Source of the DNA: an uncultured Alphaproteobacteria bacterium | GTDB lineage: Bacteria; Pseudomonadota; Alphaproteobacteria; Rhizobiales; Ancalomicrobiaceae | DNA length: 64,000 nucleotides | NCBI GenBank assembly: GCA_937919435.1 | Contig: CALFRR010000046.1 | Span: forward strand, 6,168 to 70,167 | Reading direction: 5' to 3' | In this document: in pieces, positions 42,563-50,702 of the stretch | Layout of the letters: each line of letters opens with the position of its first letter | Numbering within the stretch: position 1 is the first letter of the stretch | Notes under the pieces: model-generated | The model's database searches: none | Told to the model about the DNA's origin: nothing | The model's input: only the letters and a program-made list of their open reading frames with translations | Program-made: the position numbers and the translations under genes

Positions 42563-44095
42563 CTACCCCTCCGACCCTTCTCTCCCGCGGTCCCCATCAC
42601 CCCAATCGACCCGCTGGCCGACCGCCTCCTCGAACAGCGCCCGGCAGTCGTCGAGTCCGGGCAGGCGATAGACCCTCGGGCGCGCAGGCCCGGTCGAGGC
42701 GGTGCTGTAGATCCGATGCACCGAGATCACCGGAACGAGCTTCTTCAACTCCATGCCGACCTCGGCCTCGGCAGCGCGCCGCTTGATGCCGATGCGGTCC
42801 GCCTTGGCGACGTAGTCATCGAAGAGCTGCGAGCACTCGACTTCGGTTTCCCAGTCGACGGCCTTCTCCCTGGTCACGCCGGCGCGAAGACGCTCGAACC
42901 ACCAACTCTCGACCGAGGTCAGCGAGCGGATCTTCTGTTCGAGGAGGGCCGCCGTCTTGGGGATCACGCGCAGGTTCACCGACGACAGGTCATAGTGCAG
43001 CAGGTCCCACAACAGCGCCTCACGGCCGCCGTCGTCGAGTTCCTCCATCATCTCGCCGAAATACTCGTGGTTCTGCGCACACCGGTCGCTGACGTCGAGA
43101 ACACAGAACCTCCGCTCGTCTTTGCCTGCCGGGACCACCCACCCTTCGTTGGAGGTCATCACCAGCCGGACGTAGTTGTCGAGACGGATCGGGTCGACGC
43201 CCTTGTTCTCGATCATCTGGAAACGAGAGGTCACGAGCCCCTTCAGCCGCCCCTCGGCCGCCTTGTCGCCGGCCCACACGGCTTCTTCTGCGCCGAGCAG
43301 GATGCAGCTCGCCATATGGGCGTTGAAGTTGCCCGTCACGTAGCGTGGGTCGTCGACGAGGAAGAAATGCGCGGCGATCAGCGAGCCGAAGACCTCTACC
43401 GGCAGTGTCTTCCCTGATCCCATCTTGCCGCGCATCACCAACGCGACGCCGAGACGCTCTCGAGGACGTTGGACCATGTGGGCGAAGAATCCGAACACCC
43501 AGGCATAGAGCGAACGATCCCCACCACAGACGTTCTCGCGGAGATGGTCGGCGAAGGTGGCGTAGCTCCCGCCCTTCCTCGGCTCGACGGAAAATCCCTG
43601 CCACAGATTGTAATAGCCGTGCGGGGCCGCCGCTCCGTCCGGATTCGGAAAGAAGCACACCCCGGAGAACTGGCGCCGCTTGCGATCCTGCATCCAGCGC
43701 CCCGCCCATGACTTCGTCTTGACCTTCCCGTCGGAACCGACGACCTCGGTCATTCGGTTCGCATACCAGTGCCCGAACGCCTCGACGGTTCGAAACGTGT
43801 GGCGTTCCTCGATCGGCGCGCCCGGGTTCTCGTCCATGACGACGGATTTCGAGCCGATCAGCACCAGAGCGTGACGACGGTTCATCGCCTCGACGGAGTA
43901 TCCGAGGTCACGCGCTTCCGCCGGCCCTTCGGTCGCCTCGGCTTCCCCCCCTTCGTCCCTGCTCTCCGTCACGAACGGATTCGGCCGGTCGAGATCACCT
44001 CGAACGATCACGGCGACGTCGGTCACCGGAGCGCCGTCGCGGCTCAGCACCTCGGCTCCGTCGATGGCGGCTAGAATGGGAGAGAGGTCGGTCAT
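42563..44095 (-). CDS. Replicative helicase, SF3/D5-like (DUF5906 type)
   Basis: 510 aa from the ATG at 44095, which overlaps the primase stop by ATGA. A Walker A motif MRGKMGSGKTL (Lys about 229) follows an N-terminal region with VMDENPGAPIEERHTFRTVE. Walker B and sensor regions (CILLGAEEAVWAGDKAAEGR, VMTSNEGWVVPAGKDERRFC) fit the primase-linked DUF5906 helicases of temperate phages. It probably loads at the adjacent iteron array. Confidence 0.83.
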   Translation of the reverse strand: MTDLSPILAAIDGAEVLSRDGAPVTDVAVIVRGDLDRPNPFVTESRDEGGEAEATEGPAEARDLGYSVEAMNRRHALVLIGSKSVVMDENPGAPIEERHTFRTVEAFGHWYANRMTEVVGSDGKVKTKSWAGRWMQDRKRRQFSGVCFFPNPDGAAAPHGYYNLWQGFSVEPRKGGSYATFADHLRENVCGGDRSLYAWVFGFFAHMVQRPRERLGVALVMRGKMGSGKTLPVEVFGSLIAAHFFLVDDPRYVTGNFNAHMASCILLGAEEAVWAGDKAAEGRLKGLVTSRFQMIENKGVDPIRLDNYVRLVMTSNEGWVVPAGKDERRFCVLDVSDRCAQNHEYFGEMMEELDDGGREALLWDLLHYDLSSVNLRVIPKTAALLEQKIRSLTSVESWWFERLRAGVTREKAVDWETEVECSQLFDDYVAKADRIGIKRRAAEAEVGMELKKLVPVISVHRIYSTASTGPARPRVYRLPGLDDCRALFEEAVGQRVDWGDGDRGREGSEG

Positions 44096-45312
44096 GACGC
44101 CCGCCGCATGTCGTTGAAGTCCGCGCCGGCGCGGGCCCAGGCTCGCCGCACCGTCCGCCCCGGAGCGGCCCACCTGGCGGCGCAGCGCCGCGTCGCGAAA
44201 TCGGTCATCGCCGGGTCGCTGTCGCCGTCACCGAGGATCAGCGCCTCGGTGACGCTGTCCGGAATGACGATCCCCTCCGAGTCGGGCGCCGGAACCGGCC
44301 CGGGGACGCTGATGATCCGCGCCCGACCGGCCTTGTCGGTCTTGGTCAGGCCGAGCGGGTGGTGAACCGTCTCGGTCGCCTTGCCGCCCATGTTGCCGAG
44401 ACTGATCCCGGCCCACCATGCGGTTGCCGCGATGTCGCGGCCGTCGTCGATCTCCGCGTCGCGGACCGACAGGGTCGTCTCGATCCCCTCGCCGCTGACG
44501 AGGCGGATGGGATCGGCGACCGGGCCGGCGAGCCGCAGAATGCCGCCGTGGACCGAGCCGCGGATCTTCTTCGCCGGCTCGGGCGCACCCGTTTCCGGGT
44601 GCAGAATCGTCGCCTTCTTCGGCTCGACCGGATCGAGGTGGGTGATGTGGACACCGCGAAACCGCCCGGACGCATCGACGATGGCGCCGATCATGGCTGG
44701 ATAGTCGCCGATCTTGATCGTGCCCTTGCCGAGTTCCGGCCGCACGAAATAGCCGACCCGCTCGACGAACCGCAGGCGAAGACCGGCGACGTGTCGGATG
44801 CCACGGGCGGCGAGATAGGCCGCCGCATGGGTCCCGTCGATCCGACGGCCCTCTTCCCAGATATCCAGCGCGCGCCGGATCTCAGCATCACGATAGCTCG
44901 CCGCCTCGGCTTCGCGCTTCATGGCGGCTTCGGCGTTGGCCCGCGCCCGCTCTGCCTGGCGCGCCTCCCGGGCGGCCCGATCGTCGTCGCTCTCCCCGGC
45001 CGTCCGCCCGGGCGGCGGAGCGCCGACGAGTTCTTCGCAGATCAGCACGAATTCCGCCGGGTTGGACGCCGAGAGCCCTCGGACATGACCGACGAGGGCG
45101 ATCACGTCGCCGCCCGCTCCGCCGGCGTGGCCGCAGTTCCAGAGTTGCTTGCGCTCGTTGATGGCGAAGCGGTCGGTCCCGCCACAGGCCGGGCAAGGCC
45201 CGATCAATTCGTCGCCACTGCGCTTCAGGCTCGCGCCGAGCCGGACGGCCGTCTCGACGAGATCGGCGGAACGGGCATCCGACACCCAGTCGTCGAAAGA
45301 CATCCAGGTCAT
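44092..45312 (-). CDS. Phage primase with zinc finger and Toprim domain
   Basis: 406 aa. An N-terminal zinc finger (GPCPACGGTDRF, then NCGHAGGAGGD; ligands about Cys40, Cys43, Cys60, His62) is followed by the DUF7146/Toprim region (SGEGIETTLSV, LILGDGDSDPAMTD). It makes RNA primers for phage replication. The start MTWMSFDDW at 45312 lies just 16 bp from the first hicAB operator palindrome, so its promoter overlaps the toxin-antitoxin control region. Confidence 0.85.
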   Translation of the reverse strand: MTWMSFDDWVSDARSADLVETAVRLGASLKRSGDELIGPCPACGGTDRFAINERKQLWNCGHAGGAGGDVIALVGHVRGLSASNPAEFVLICEELVGAPPPGRTAGESDDDRAAREARQAERARANAEAAMKREAEAASYRDAEIRRALDIWEEGRRIDGTHAAAYLAARGIRHVAGLRLRFVERVGYFVRPELGKGTIKIGDYPAMIGAIVDASGRFRGVHITHLDPVEPKKATILHPETGAPEPAKKIRGSVHGGILRLAGPVADPIRLVSGEGIETTLSVRDAEIDDGRDIAATAWWAGISLGNMGGKATETVHHPLGLTKTDKAGRARIISVPGPVPAPDSEGIVIPDSVTEALILGDGDSDPAMTDFATRRCAARWAAPGRTVRRAWARAGADFNDMRRAS

Positions 45313-45327
45313 GACACTCTCCCGAAC

Positions 45328-45376
45328 TCGCACATATGTGTGCGACACCCCTTGACGCTCGCACACGAATGTGCGA
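45328..45376. promoter_or_regulatory. Twin palindromic operators between primase and hicAB
   Basis: Two copies of TCGCACA-N4-TGTGCGA (45328-45345 with TATG, 45359-45376 with CGAA) have centres 31 bp apart, three helical turns. A -35-like TTGACG at 45352-45357 lies between them, with a weak -10 GAGATT at 45375-45380 for the rightward hicA transcript. They are likely HicB binding sites; repression may also reach the divergent primase gene. Confidence 0.75.
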
Positions 45377-45410
45377 GATTGCACCCATCGGAACGAAGCA
45401 AGGAGACGCG

Positions 45411-45611
45411 ATGAACCGAGAGGGACTGATCCGAGCCCTCCGCAAATACGCCAGAAAGAACGATCTGTTCTTCGAAGTGGACAAGCGGAAGGGGAATGGA
45501 TCGCACTACATCGTCCGGGTCGGAACCAAATGGACCACCGTCCAGAGCGACCTGAACCCCGGACGAATAGAGCGGATCCTGAAACAACTCGACGTGGACC
45601 CCGCCTTCTAG
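45411..45611 (+). CDS. hicA: HicA-like toxin (mRNA interferase)
   Basis: 66 aa. dsRBD-like HicA fold: LIRALRKYARKNDLFFEVDK, KGNGSHYIVRV with the catalytic-type His at about 32, and a C-terminal helix PGRIERILKQLDVDP. Translation starts after AAGGAGACGCG at 45411. It is rightward while all neighbours run left, a self-contained module. The hicA stop codon sits inside a 9-bp stem hairpin. Confidence 0.82.
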   Translation: MNREGLIRALRKYARKNDLFFEVDKRKGNGSHYIVRVGTKWTTVQSDLNPGRIERILKQLDVDPAF

Positions 45612-45619
45612 GCGGGGTC
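45597..45619 (+). terminator. Hairpin overlapping the hicA stop codon
   Basis: A perfect 9-bp stem GACCCCGCC / GGCGGGGTC encloses TTCTA; the hicA stop TAG (45609-45611) lies in the loop/stem edge. TTCCCC follows, so termination would be partial. It could lower hicB relative to hicA, or protect the upstream mRNA end. Confidence 0.55.
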
Positions 45620-45665
45620 TTCCCCTCACGGAATCACGGCTCGACAGATGATGGATGGAGTGAAG

Positions 45666-46091
45666 ATGCGATATCCGATCCGAATTACCCCCGACGGACA
45701 CGGCGGCTTCGACGCCGCGTCCCGCGATCTGCCGCAACTGGTGACCGGCGGGGCGACCGTCGCCGAAGCCCTCGACATGGCCTCCGACGCGCTCGAGGTC
45801 GTCGTCGCCGGCCATATGGCGATGGGCGAGGACATCCCTCCGCCCTCCGCGCCCGAGTCCGGCGAACGCCTCGTTTCCGTCCCGGCGCCGATGGCGGCGA
45901 AGGCGGCGGTGTGGCGTGCCTGGCGCGTGAGCGGCATCTCCAAGAGCGAACTCGCGCGCCGCATGGGCGTCGCCGAGAACGAGGTGCGGCGCGTCCTCGA
46001 TCCGAACCACGCGACCCGGCTCGACCGGCTCGATCAGGCGGCCCGCGCCCTCGGCGCGCGCCTCGTGGTCGATCTCGCCGACGCCGCCTGA
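45666..46091 (+). CDS. hicB: HicB-like antitoxin with DNA-binding C-terminus
   Basis: 141 aa from the ATG at 45666 (GGAG 5 nt upstream; earlier ATGs at 45648 and 45651 lack spacing). The N-terminal RNase-H-like HicB domain has RYPIRITPDGHGGFDAASRD and GATVAEALDMASDALE; the C-terminal HTH has SKSELARRMGVAENEVRRVL. It neutralises HicA and represses its own promoter. It is longer than minimal HicB because of the HTH extension. Confidence 0.85.
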   Translation: MRYPIRITPDGHGGFDAASRDLPQLVTGGATVAEALDMASDALEVVVAGHMAMGEDIPPPSAPESGERLVSVPAPMAAKAAVWRAWRVSGISKSELARRMGVAENEVRRVLDPNHATRLDRLDQAARALGARLVVDLADAA

Positions 46092-46114
46092 CGAGAGAAG
46101 ACGGGGGTGGTCGT

Positions 46115-46856
46115 TCACAGCACCACCCCCGCGTTTTCGAACAGCGACCGGAGGATGCCGAGCGGTGGACTCGCCGGTGCGACGATCGGCTGTTCTCCCC
46201 GAACGGTCGGCACCACGCTGCGCGCCATCTCGATCAGCACGTCGCGGAACACCGGCGGGGTAGCCGCCCGAATCGCCGCCTTGTCCTTCCCGCCGACGTA
46301 GGCCATGACGCCCGAACGGCGAGCTTTCTCGTACCCGTGCCGCGCCACCGCGACCGGCGCGAGCCGCTGCTCGCTCGCCCCCCAAACCAGATCGGGGAGG
46401 GCGCATCGAACCGCATAGAGCCACGTGGCCTTGCGCGCCATGTGGCCGTAATGACCCTGCTCGACGTGGCAAGTCCATCCACCGAAGTCGTCGGCCGGAA
46501 CCCATCCGCCGGAAGAGGGTGGCGAAGCCAGCCCGAACCATCCACAGGCCCGGCTGTAGGCAGGGTGTTCGAGCACGCCGCCCCAGTTGCGGACTGCCGT
46601 CAGTGCCGCGCCGAAGCAACCGCCGTCGGCGCCGAGCCGGTATTGATGCGGCTTGCGAGGCGAGCCGTGCCAGTAGCGGCCCCACCGTTGACACGGCGGA
46701 TGTGCCACGACCGGCCACGGTCCGTCGTAACGACGGGCGTCGCGGAACTCGTCCCACGGGTCGACGCGGTCGAGCCCGAAGTAGCCCCCCCCCCTTCTCC
46801 ACGAAGAGCGCGGCGACGACCGACGGGGCGGCAAGGGGCGAGCTGATCTCAGACAC
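46115..46856 (-). pseudogene. Phage protein with PCQ-like motif, frameshifted at a G10 tract
   Basis: A GTG at 46856 opens MSEISSPLAAPSVVAALFVEKGGG, but the frame is lost at a run of ten G (46785-46794 on the plus strand as C). With nine G the reading would continue GGGYFGLDRVDPWDE then VVAHPPCQRWGRYWHGSPRK, which is the intact body (to 46115). The protein resembles a phage family with a C5-methylase-like PPCQ motif. The extra base could be a sequencing error, a phase-variable switch or real decay. Confidence 0.65.
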
Positions 46857-47721
46857 CGCACATCCCCTCGCATTCGTTCAGAAACAGATTGCCCTGGCCA
46901 CGATCCTCCGCCGTCGAGAAGTCGACCTCATCAAGCGGGGTGAGAGAACGATGGACGAACCACGCCTCGCCCCTCGGGCGATTCGGTCCGGGCATTCCGG
47001 GTCTGATGATGCGATCGACTTCGCAGGCGTCAGAGAAGGCGGGCGGATCGTTATCCCGCATGGCTCGCCATTCGGCCGCCGATCGATATGGACAGAACGT
47101 ACAGGCCGACTTCGGCGGCTTCGGCAATTGCCGAAGCTCCGACCAGCGGAGGCAGTCACTCCGGGTCATCCGACGCTCGATCAGAGGCCACCGGTGCCGA
47201 ATCCAACGGACGCGGCTAGGCTTCATCCGAAAGACCTCGTCCAGCGAAATGCCGATCCACTGTTCGACGATCGGCTCTTTCGGACCCCTCTGGCGCGGCT
47301 GAAGACCAAGAAGTTCACGCACTTTCTTGTGGATCGGAGCGATCTTGAAGTCGCCGGTGCACTGCCGGCGAAGCTGTCCGCCGCCGCCGGTGAAAAACGG
47401 CGGACGGGCATCCATCCGCGTCCCATCGCCAGCCATCGCGGCTCGGATCTGCTCTCCCAGGTTTCCCACGGAGACGCGATGGACAGGGAAGGGCAATTGC
47501 CCCTCGAGCCAATCGAGATGCCGATAGACTGAATTCGGCTCGGAACCGGTGTCGGCGAAGATCGCACAGTCCGGCGCCTCGATCTCACCATGCGCCGCCA
47601 TGAGCGCGAGCGTCGTCGATTGGACGCCGGCACCGAGCGAAAGCACCCTGAGACGCGGCGGGATACCGGTAGATGCGCCACCGCCGCCGGCGAAGGAGTC
47701 GACGATCAGTTCGTGGGTCAT
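46849..47721 (-). CDS. PAPS-reductase-like phage protein with C5-methylase leader
   Basis: 290 aa. From residue 21 it matches the phage PAPS-reductase-family protein: RVLSLGAGVQSTTLALMAA (PP-loop, Ser about 28 to Ser about 35), CAIFADTGSEPNSVYRHLDW, RRQCTGDFKIAPIHKKVREL, and a Cys-rich end NLFLNECEGMCGV. Residues 1-20 (MTHELIVDSFAGGGGASTGI) are instead motif I of a C5 cytosine methylase. The start overlaps the MTase stop by ATGA. The natural substrate is unknown. Confidence 0.75.
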   Translation of the reverse strand: MTHELIVDSFAGGGGASTGIPPRLRVLSLGAGVQSTTLALMAAHGEIEAPDCAIFADTGSEPNSVYRHLDWLEGQLPFPVHRVSVGNLGEQIRAAMAGDGTRMDARPPFFTGGGGQLRRQCTGDFKIAPIHKKVRELLGLQPRQRGPKEPIVEQWIGISLDEVFRMKPSRVRWIRHRWPLIERRMTRSDCLRWSELRQLPKPPKSACTFCPYRSAAEWRAMRDNDPPAFSDACEVDRIIRPGMPGPNRPRGEAWFVHRSLTPLDEVDFSTAEDRGQGNLFLNECEGMCGV

Positions 47722-49019
47722 TCCGCCGCCCCCCCGATTCCCACGGCGGCGAACAGCGGGCCGTGATCGACCGCCGCGCGCCCTTTGGACTTGGCGACCG
47801 CGGCGCGTTCGCCCGGCCGATCGGCAAGCCGAAGGCGGCGGCGGATATCGTCGCAATAGGCCGCCTCGCGCTCGACCAGGATGGCGCGGAATCCCTCCCG
47901 CCAGGCCGCCTCGCCGGTCGTCCCAGTCCCGGCGAAGGGATCGAGGACGAGACCGCCCTTCGGGGTCACCAGCCGGCAGAGCCATTGCATCAAGTCGAGC
48001 GGCTTCACCGTCGGGTGCCGTGAGGCGACTCGATCGTGCGCGTCGGCCTTGGCCGAATAAAAGAAGCGAGCGGCAGAGTCGGCATCGGCGCGAGGCGTGC
48101 AATCGCTGTTGGCGGCAAAAGCTCCATAGATCGCGCCAGTCTTCTTCCCTGCGCCGCTGTTTGGACACACCTCCGCCATCTGTCCAGGTGCCTGCGGAAA
48201 CGCCGCAACGACCTCGTCCGACCCGTCGTGCAGCACATTCGCCGGCCACCGGCCGAGCATCTCGGCTGGTCGCATGGAACCGTAGGTCTCGGAAGAACGA
48301 CGATCACTCGACCAGTTTCCAGACTCCCGCTGCGGCGGCGCATATTCCCGTCGTCGGATCGTTGGATTTTCGGAGGTCTCGACCCTGCACCCATCGATAT
48401 TGATCGCCCCGGTGCCGTGCGCGAAGACGGTCTCGGCGACGGTGCCGGCAAGCGACCTGCGGGCGAGGACGATCGGCTCCCATGCCGGCTTTAGCGCAGT
48501 GCCGAGCCCCGCCATCTGTGCCGCGGTATGCGAACAGAGCCCGGCGGCGCGCTCGTCGTCATCGAACCAGCCGAAGCGATCGTCTATCGCCCTGGACACA
48601 CCATGGCTCTTCGGGAAGCCGCTGCCGTAGACCCACGCCAGTTGATCGCGGATCTCGAACCCCGCATCCTCAATTGCCACCACCATTCGGTGATAGGTCC
48701 GGGTACCCGAGAAGGCCACGACATGGCCGCCCGGCTTCAGCACCCGCAGCACTTCCACCCAGAATTCGGTGGCGAACGCCGTCTCCCCGGTATCCCAACT
48801 CTGCCCCATGAACCCGGCCGAAGCCCGCGCATAGACACCGTCGACGCCATGTTTCGCCGGCGCCGCCCCGGCTTTGCCGAACCGCTTGACAATCGAGACC
48901 AGCGCATATGGCGGATCGGTGACGACGCTGTCGATCGAGGCATCGGGAAGGCCGCGGATGACCTCTCGGCAATCTCCGGAGTGAAGGACGACGCGACTAT
49001 CGAGGTAAGATTCGCTCAT
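47718..49019 (-). CDS. DNA methyltransferase, N4/N6 type (beta class order)
   Basis: 433 aa. The catalytic DPPY is at about residues 35-38 (VVTDPPYALV) and the AdoMet motif DPFAGTGTTGEAAW at about 360, the order of beta-class N6-adenine or N4-cytosine enzymes. A long central region (about 120-320) may hold target recognition. No restriction gene is next to it, so it likely protects phage DNA as a solitary MTase. ATGA overlaps join it to genes on both sides. Confidence 0.85.
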   Translation of the reverse strand: MSESYLDSRVVLHSGDCREVIRGLPDASIDSVVTDPPYALVSIVKRFGKAGAAPAKHGVDGVYARASAGFMGQSWDTGETAFATEFWVEVLRVLKPGGHVVAFSGTRTYHRMVVAIEDAGFEIRDQLAWVYGSGFPKSHGVSRAIDDRFGWFDDDERAAGLCSHTAAQMAGLGTALKPAWEPIVLARRSLAGTVAETVFAHGTGAINIDGCRVETSENPTIRRREYAPPQRESGNWSSDRRSSETYGSMRPAEMLGRWPANVLHDGSDEVVAAFPQAPGQMAEVCPNSGAGKKTGAIYGAFAANSDCTPRADADSAARFFYSAKADAHDRVASRHPTVKPLDLMQWLCRLVTPKGGLVLDPFAGTGTTGEAAWREGFRAILVEREAAYCDDIRRRLRLADRPGERAAVAKSKGRAAVDHGPLFAAVGIGGAAE

Positions 49020-49216
49020 CCCTCCCTCCGCATCTCTCGTGCGATCGCCACACGGTCCGACGTCGACCAGATCGAGGCCGGCCGCGGCGGCATCACCCGA
49101 ACCCAGGCCCAGACGGCGACCCGCATCAGGCGCGGCGCCGCCGACGGGCGACCGACGATCGGTCGCGGCAGAACGAGCGTCGCGGCCCTCACCAGCCGTC
49201 GAATCGGGTGCGTCAT
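49016..49216 (-). CDS. Small phage protein, possible membrane-associated
   Basis: 66 aa, basic, with hydrophobic runs (RRLVRAATLVLPRPIVG, MRVAVWAWVRVMPP). Joined by ATGA overlaps to both neighbours in the leftward operon, which is the main reason to believe it. No family recognised. Confidence 0.45.
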   Translation of the reverse strand: MTHPIRRLVRAATLVLPRPIVGRPSAAPRLMRVAVWAWVRVMPPRPASIWSTSDRVAIAREMRREG

Positions 49217-49431
49217 CGCCGGCTCCCGCGCGCCCGCGCCGACCGCCCGCAGGTCTTGTCGCCGACCGGATGGGCGGTGCCGCCCCGTCGCACGACGATG
49301 TTGACGATCGTCTGAGGGCTGCAGCCGAGATCGGCCGCCAGCGAGTAGGAGGACCGGCCGGCCGCGTAGAGCGTGCAGATCCGCGCCTCGGTGGCGTCGT
49401 CGAAACGTCGGGTGCCGGGCGGTCGGGTCAT
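49213..49431 (-). CDS. Small HTH protein
   Basis: 72 aa with a resolvase-type HTH: DATEARICTLYAAGRSSYSL, then AADLGCSPQTIVNIVVRRGG. The tail is Arg/Ser-rich. It follows the CII-like regulator by ATGA overlap, so it is probably a second regulator of this operon. Confidence 0.6.
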   Translation of the reverse strand: MTRPPGTRRFDDATEARICTLYAAGRSSYSLAADLGCSPQTIVNIVVRRGGTAHPVGDKTCGRSARARGSRR

Positions 49432-49937
49432 CGCTCGCCCCTTCCGTCGTCGGCGAGCCGTGCCAGCCGCCGCTTGGCACCGGCGAGCCGTTCTTCGTGC
49501 TCGCCGATCACCGCGAGCGTGTCGCGCGCCTCGCGTCGGGTCACCTTGCGGTCCTCGAGCACGGAACCCAGGGTCGCCCCGACCCGACTGCCCGAACCGA
49601 CGATCTGGATCAGGTCGGTGGTCAGCCCGTCGATCTCGCAGGTCCCGGCGACCGGCTCGTCGGCGACCGCGACCAGCCGATGACTGGTCAGCGAGGCCAG
49701 CGCCCGGCTGAACACCGGCTTCTGGATCGCGTGTTCGACGAGGAACACCACCTCGATCGGGATCAGGTCCTTGTGGGCGTCGCCCTGCCACCTCGAGATC
49801 GCCCCGGCCGAATAGCCGGTCATCTCCTCGACGCGCTGCGGGCCGGTGGTGCCCTGCGTGGCGCAGGCCGCGACCATCGAGCGGGTGGCGATCTTGATGA
49901 GAGGGATCAGCCCATCGGGCACACGGTCTCTGTCCAC
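49428..49937 (-). CDS. CII-like phage transcriptional regulator
   Basis: 169 aa from a GTG with GGGAGAG upstream. HTH region: RVEEMTGYSAGAISRWQGDA, then HKDLIPIEVVFLVEHAIQKP and a helical C-terminus. Size and place next to the early leftward genes match CII-type regulators of phages in Hyphomicrobiales. It may activate lysogeny or late functions; the target promoter is not visible. Confidence 0.6.
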   Translation of the reverse strand: MDRDRVPDGLIPLIKIATRSMVAACATQGTTGPQRVEEMTGYSAGAISRWQGDAHKDLIPIEVVFLVEHAIQKPVFSRALASLTSHRLVAVADEPVAGTCEIDGLTTDLIQIVGSGSRVGATLGSVLEDRKVTRREARDTLAVIGEHEERLAGAKRRLARLADDGRGER

Positions 49938-50036
49938 GAAAATCTCTCCCGTGGTTTTTCGGTGCGAAACTCGGATCGAGGGTGCAGATTGACGGCGTCG
50001 GGTGATGAGGCCCGGCGTCAGAGATCAGGAGGTGTC

Positions 50037-50267
50037 ATGGCCTTCGCCTATGTTCATCGGACGAAGTTCGGAACGTTCGCGATCACCCCGTACGAGGGCC
50101 GGTGGCTGGTGATCTACCGAAACGACAGTCTCGGCAGCTATCACAGTCCGGAAGCCGCGCTGGATGATCTCGTCGGTGGTCACACCTTCACTCCGTCGAA
50201 CGGAGTGGACACGTCGAGGGTCGGGCTGTCCGACGACCTCGGCGAATGGGAACGACAGCCGATCTGA
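50037..50267 (+). CDS. Conserved small phage protein
   Basis: 76 aa: MAFAYVHRTKFGTFAITPYE, GRWLVIYRNDSLGSYHSPEA and ALDDLVGGHTFTPS, with AGGAGG 5 nt before the ATG. The pattern recurs in temperate phages of alphaproteobacteria, usually annotated hypothetical. It is rightward within a leftward operon and overlaps the 3' end of the next gene by 88 nt in antisense. Confidence 0.65.
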   Translation: MAFAYVHRTKFGTFAITPYEGRWLVIYRNDSLGSYHSPEAALDDLVGGHTFTPSNGVDTSRVGLSDDLGEWERQPI

Positions 50268-50425
50268 TCGACGAGCGCTCCGGCGAGGAACGCCGCGTCG
50301 TCGAACGACAGACGGAAACGGACGACCTCGGCGGCGTCGACGAACGACACGACCACCCCGGTTCCGTCGTCGCTCCGGGTGACACCTCTGGCGGCGAGAT
50401 CTCGGATGTTGCTCTGTGCGTTCAC
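50180..50425 (-). CDS. Small phage protein of the leftward early operon
   Basis: 81 aa from a GTG (MNAQSNIRDLAARGVTRSDD) overlapping the upstream stop as GTGA, with GGAGG upstream. A beta strand (GVVVSFVDAAEVVRFRLSFD) and helix (AAFLAGALVDQIG) are visible. The last 27 codons overlap the opposite-strand gene 50037-50267. No function assigned. Confidence 0.55.
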   Translation of the reverse strand: MNAQSNIRDLAARGVTRSDDGTGVVVSFVDAAEVVRFRLSFDDAAFLAGALVDQIGCRSHSPRSSDSPTLDVSTPFDGVKV

Positions 50426-50688
50426 GATGCAGCCTCCTCCTCGGCCCGGACGACCTCCGGACGCGGAACATCCGCGGGCCACGGCAGATCGACGGGCCAG
50501 TTGGCCGAGAGCCATCCGACCACGCGGTCATAGGTCCCGATTCTGAAGTCGAGGCGCCCCTCTCTGACGCGGTCCAAGAACCGCCAGTCGTTGGCCGCTC
50601 GCTGCGAGAGCGTCGACACGGCAGTTCCCGTGCGGTCGCAATACGCCGCGGCGAGCGTCAGCAGATGGAGGGTCAAACTCGATCTCAT
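50422..50688 (-). CDS. Cro-like HTH protein, first gene of leftward early transcript
   Basis: 88 aa with an HTH core: STLSQRAANDWRFLDRVREG then RLDFRIGTYDRVVGWLSANW. It starts at 50688, about where transcription from the operator-linked leftward promoter would begin, so the mRNA may be leaderless. By position opposite cI it is the best Cro candidate. Confidence 0.6.
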   Translation of the reverse strand: MRSSLTLHLLTLAAAYCDRTGTAVSTLSQRAANDWRFLDRVREGRLDFRIGTYDRVVGWLSANWPVDLPWPADVPRPEVVRAEEEAAS

Positions 50689-50702
50689 GTGACCATCAAG
50701 CA

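Noticed and set aside
46849..48249. Long upstream extension of the PAPS-reductase-like gene
   Set aside because: The extra part is Arg-rich shadow of the methyltransferase; the ATG at 47721 has an ATGA overlap and matches a recognised N-terminus.
49428..50036. Operator site at the inverted repeat CGAAAA...TTTTTCG near 49940-49965
   Set aside because: Only short imperfect arms and it overlaps a start codon region; no second copy found, so not claimed as a regulatory site.
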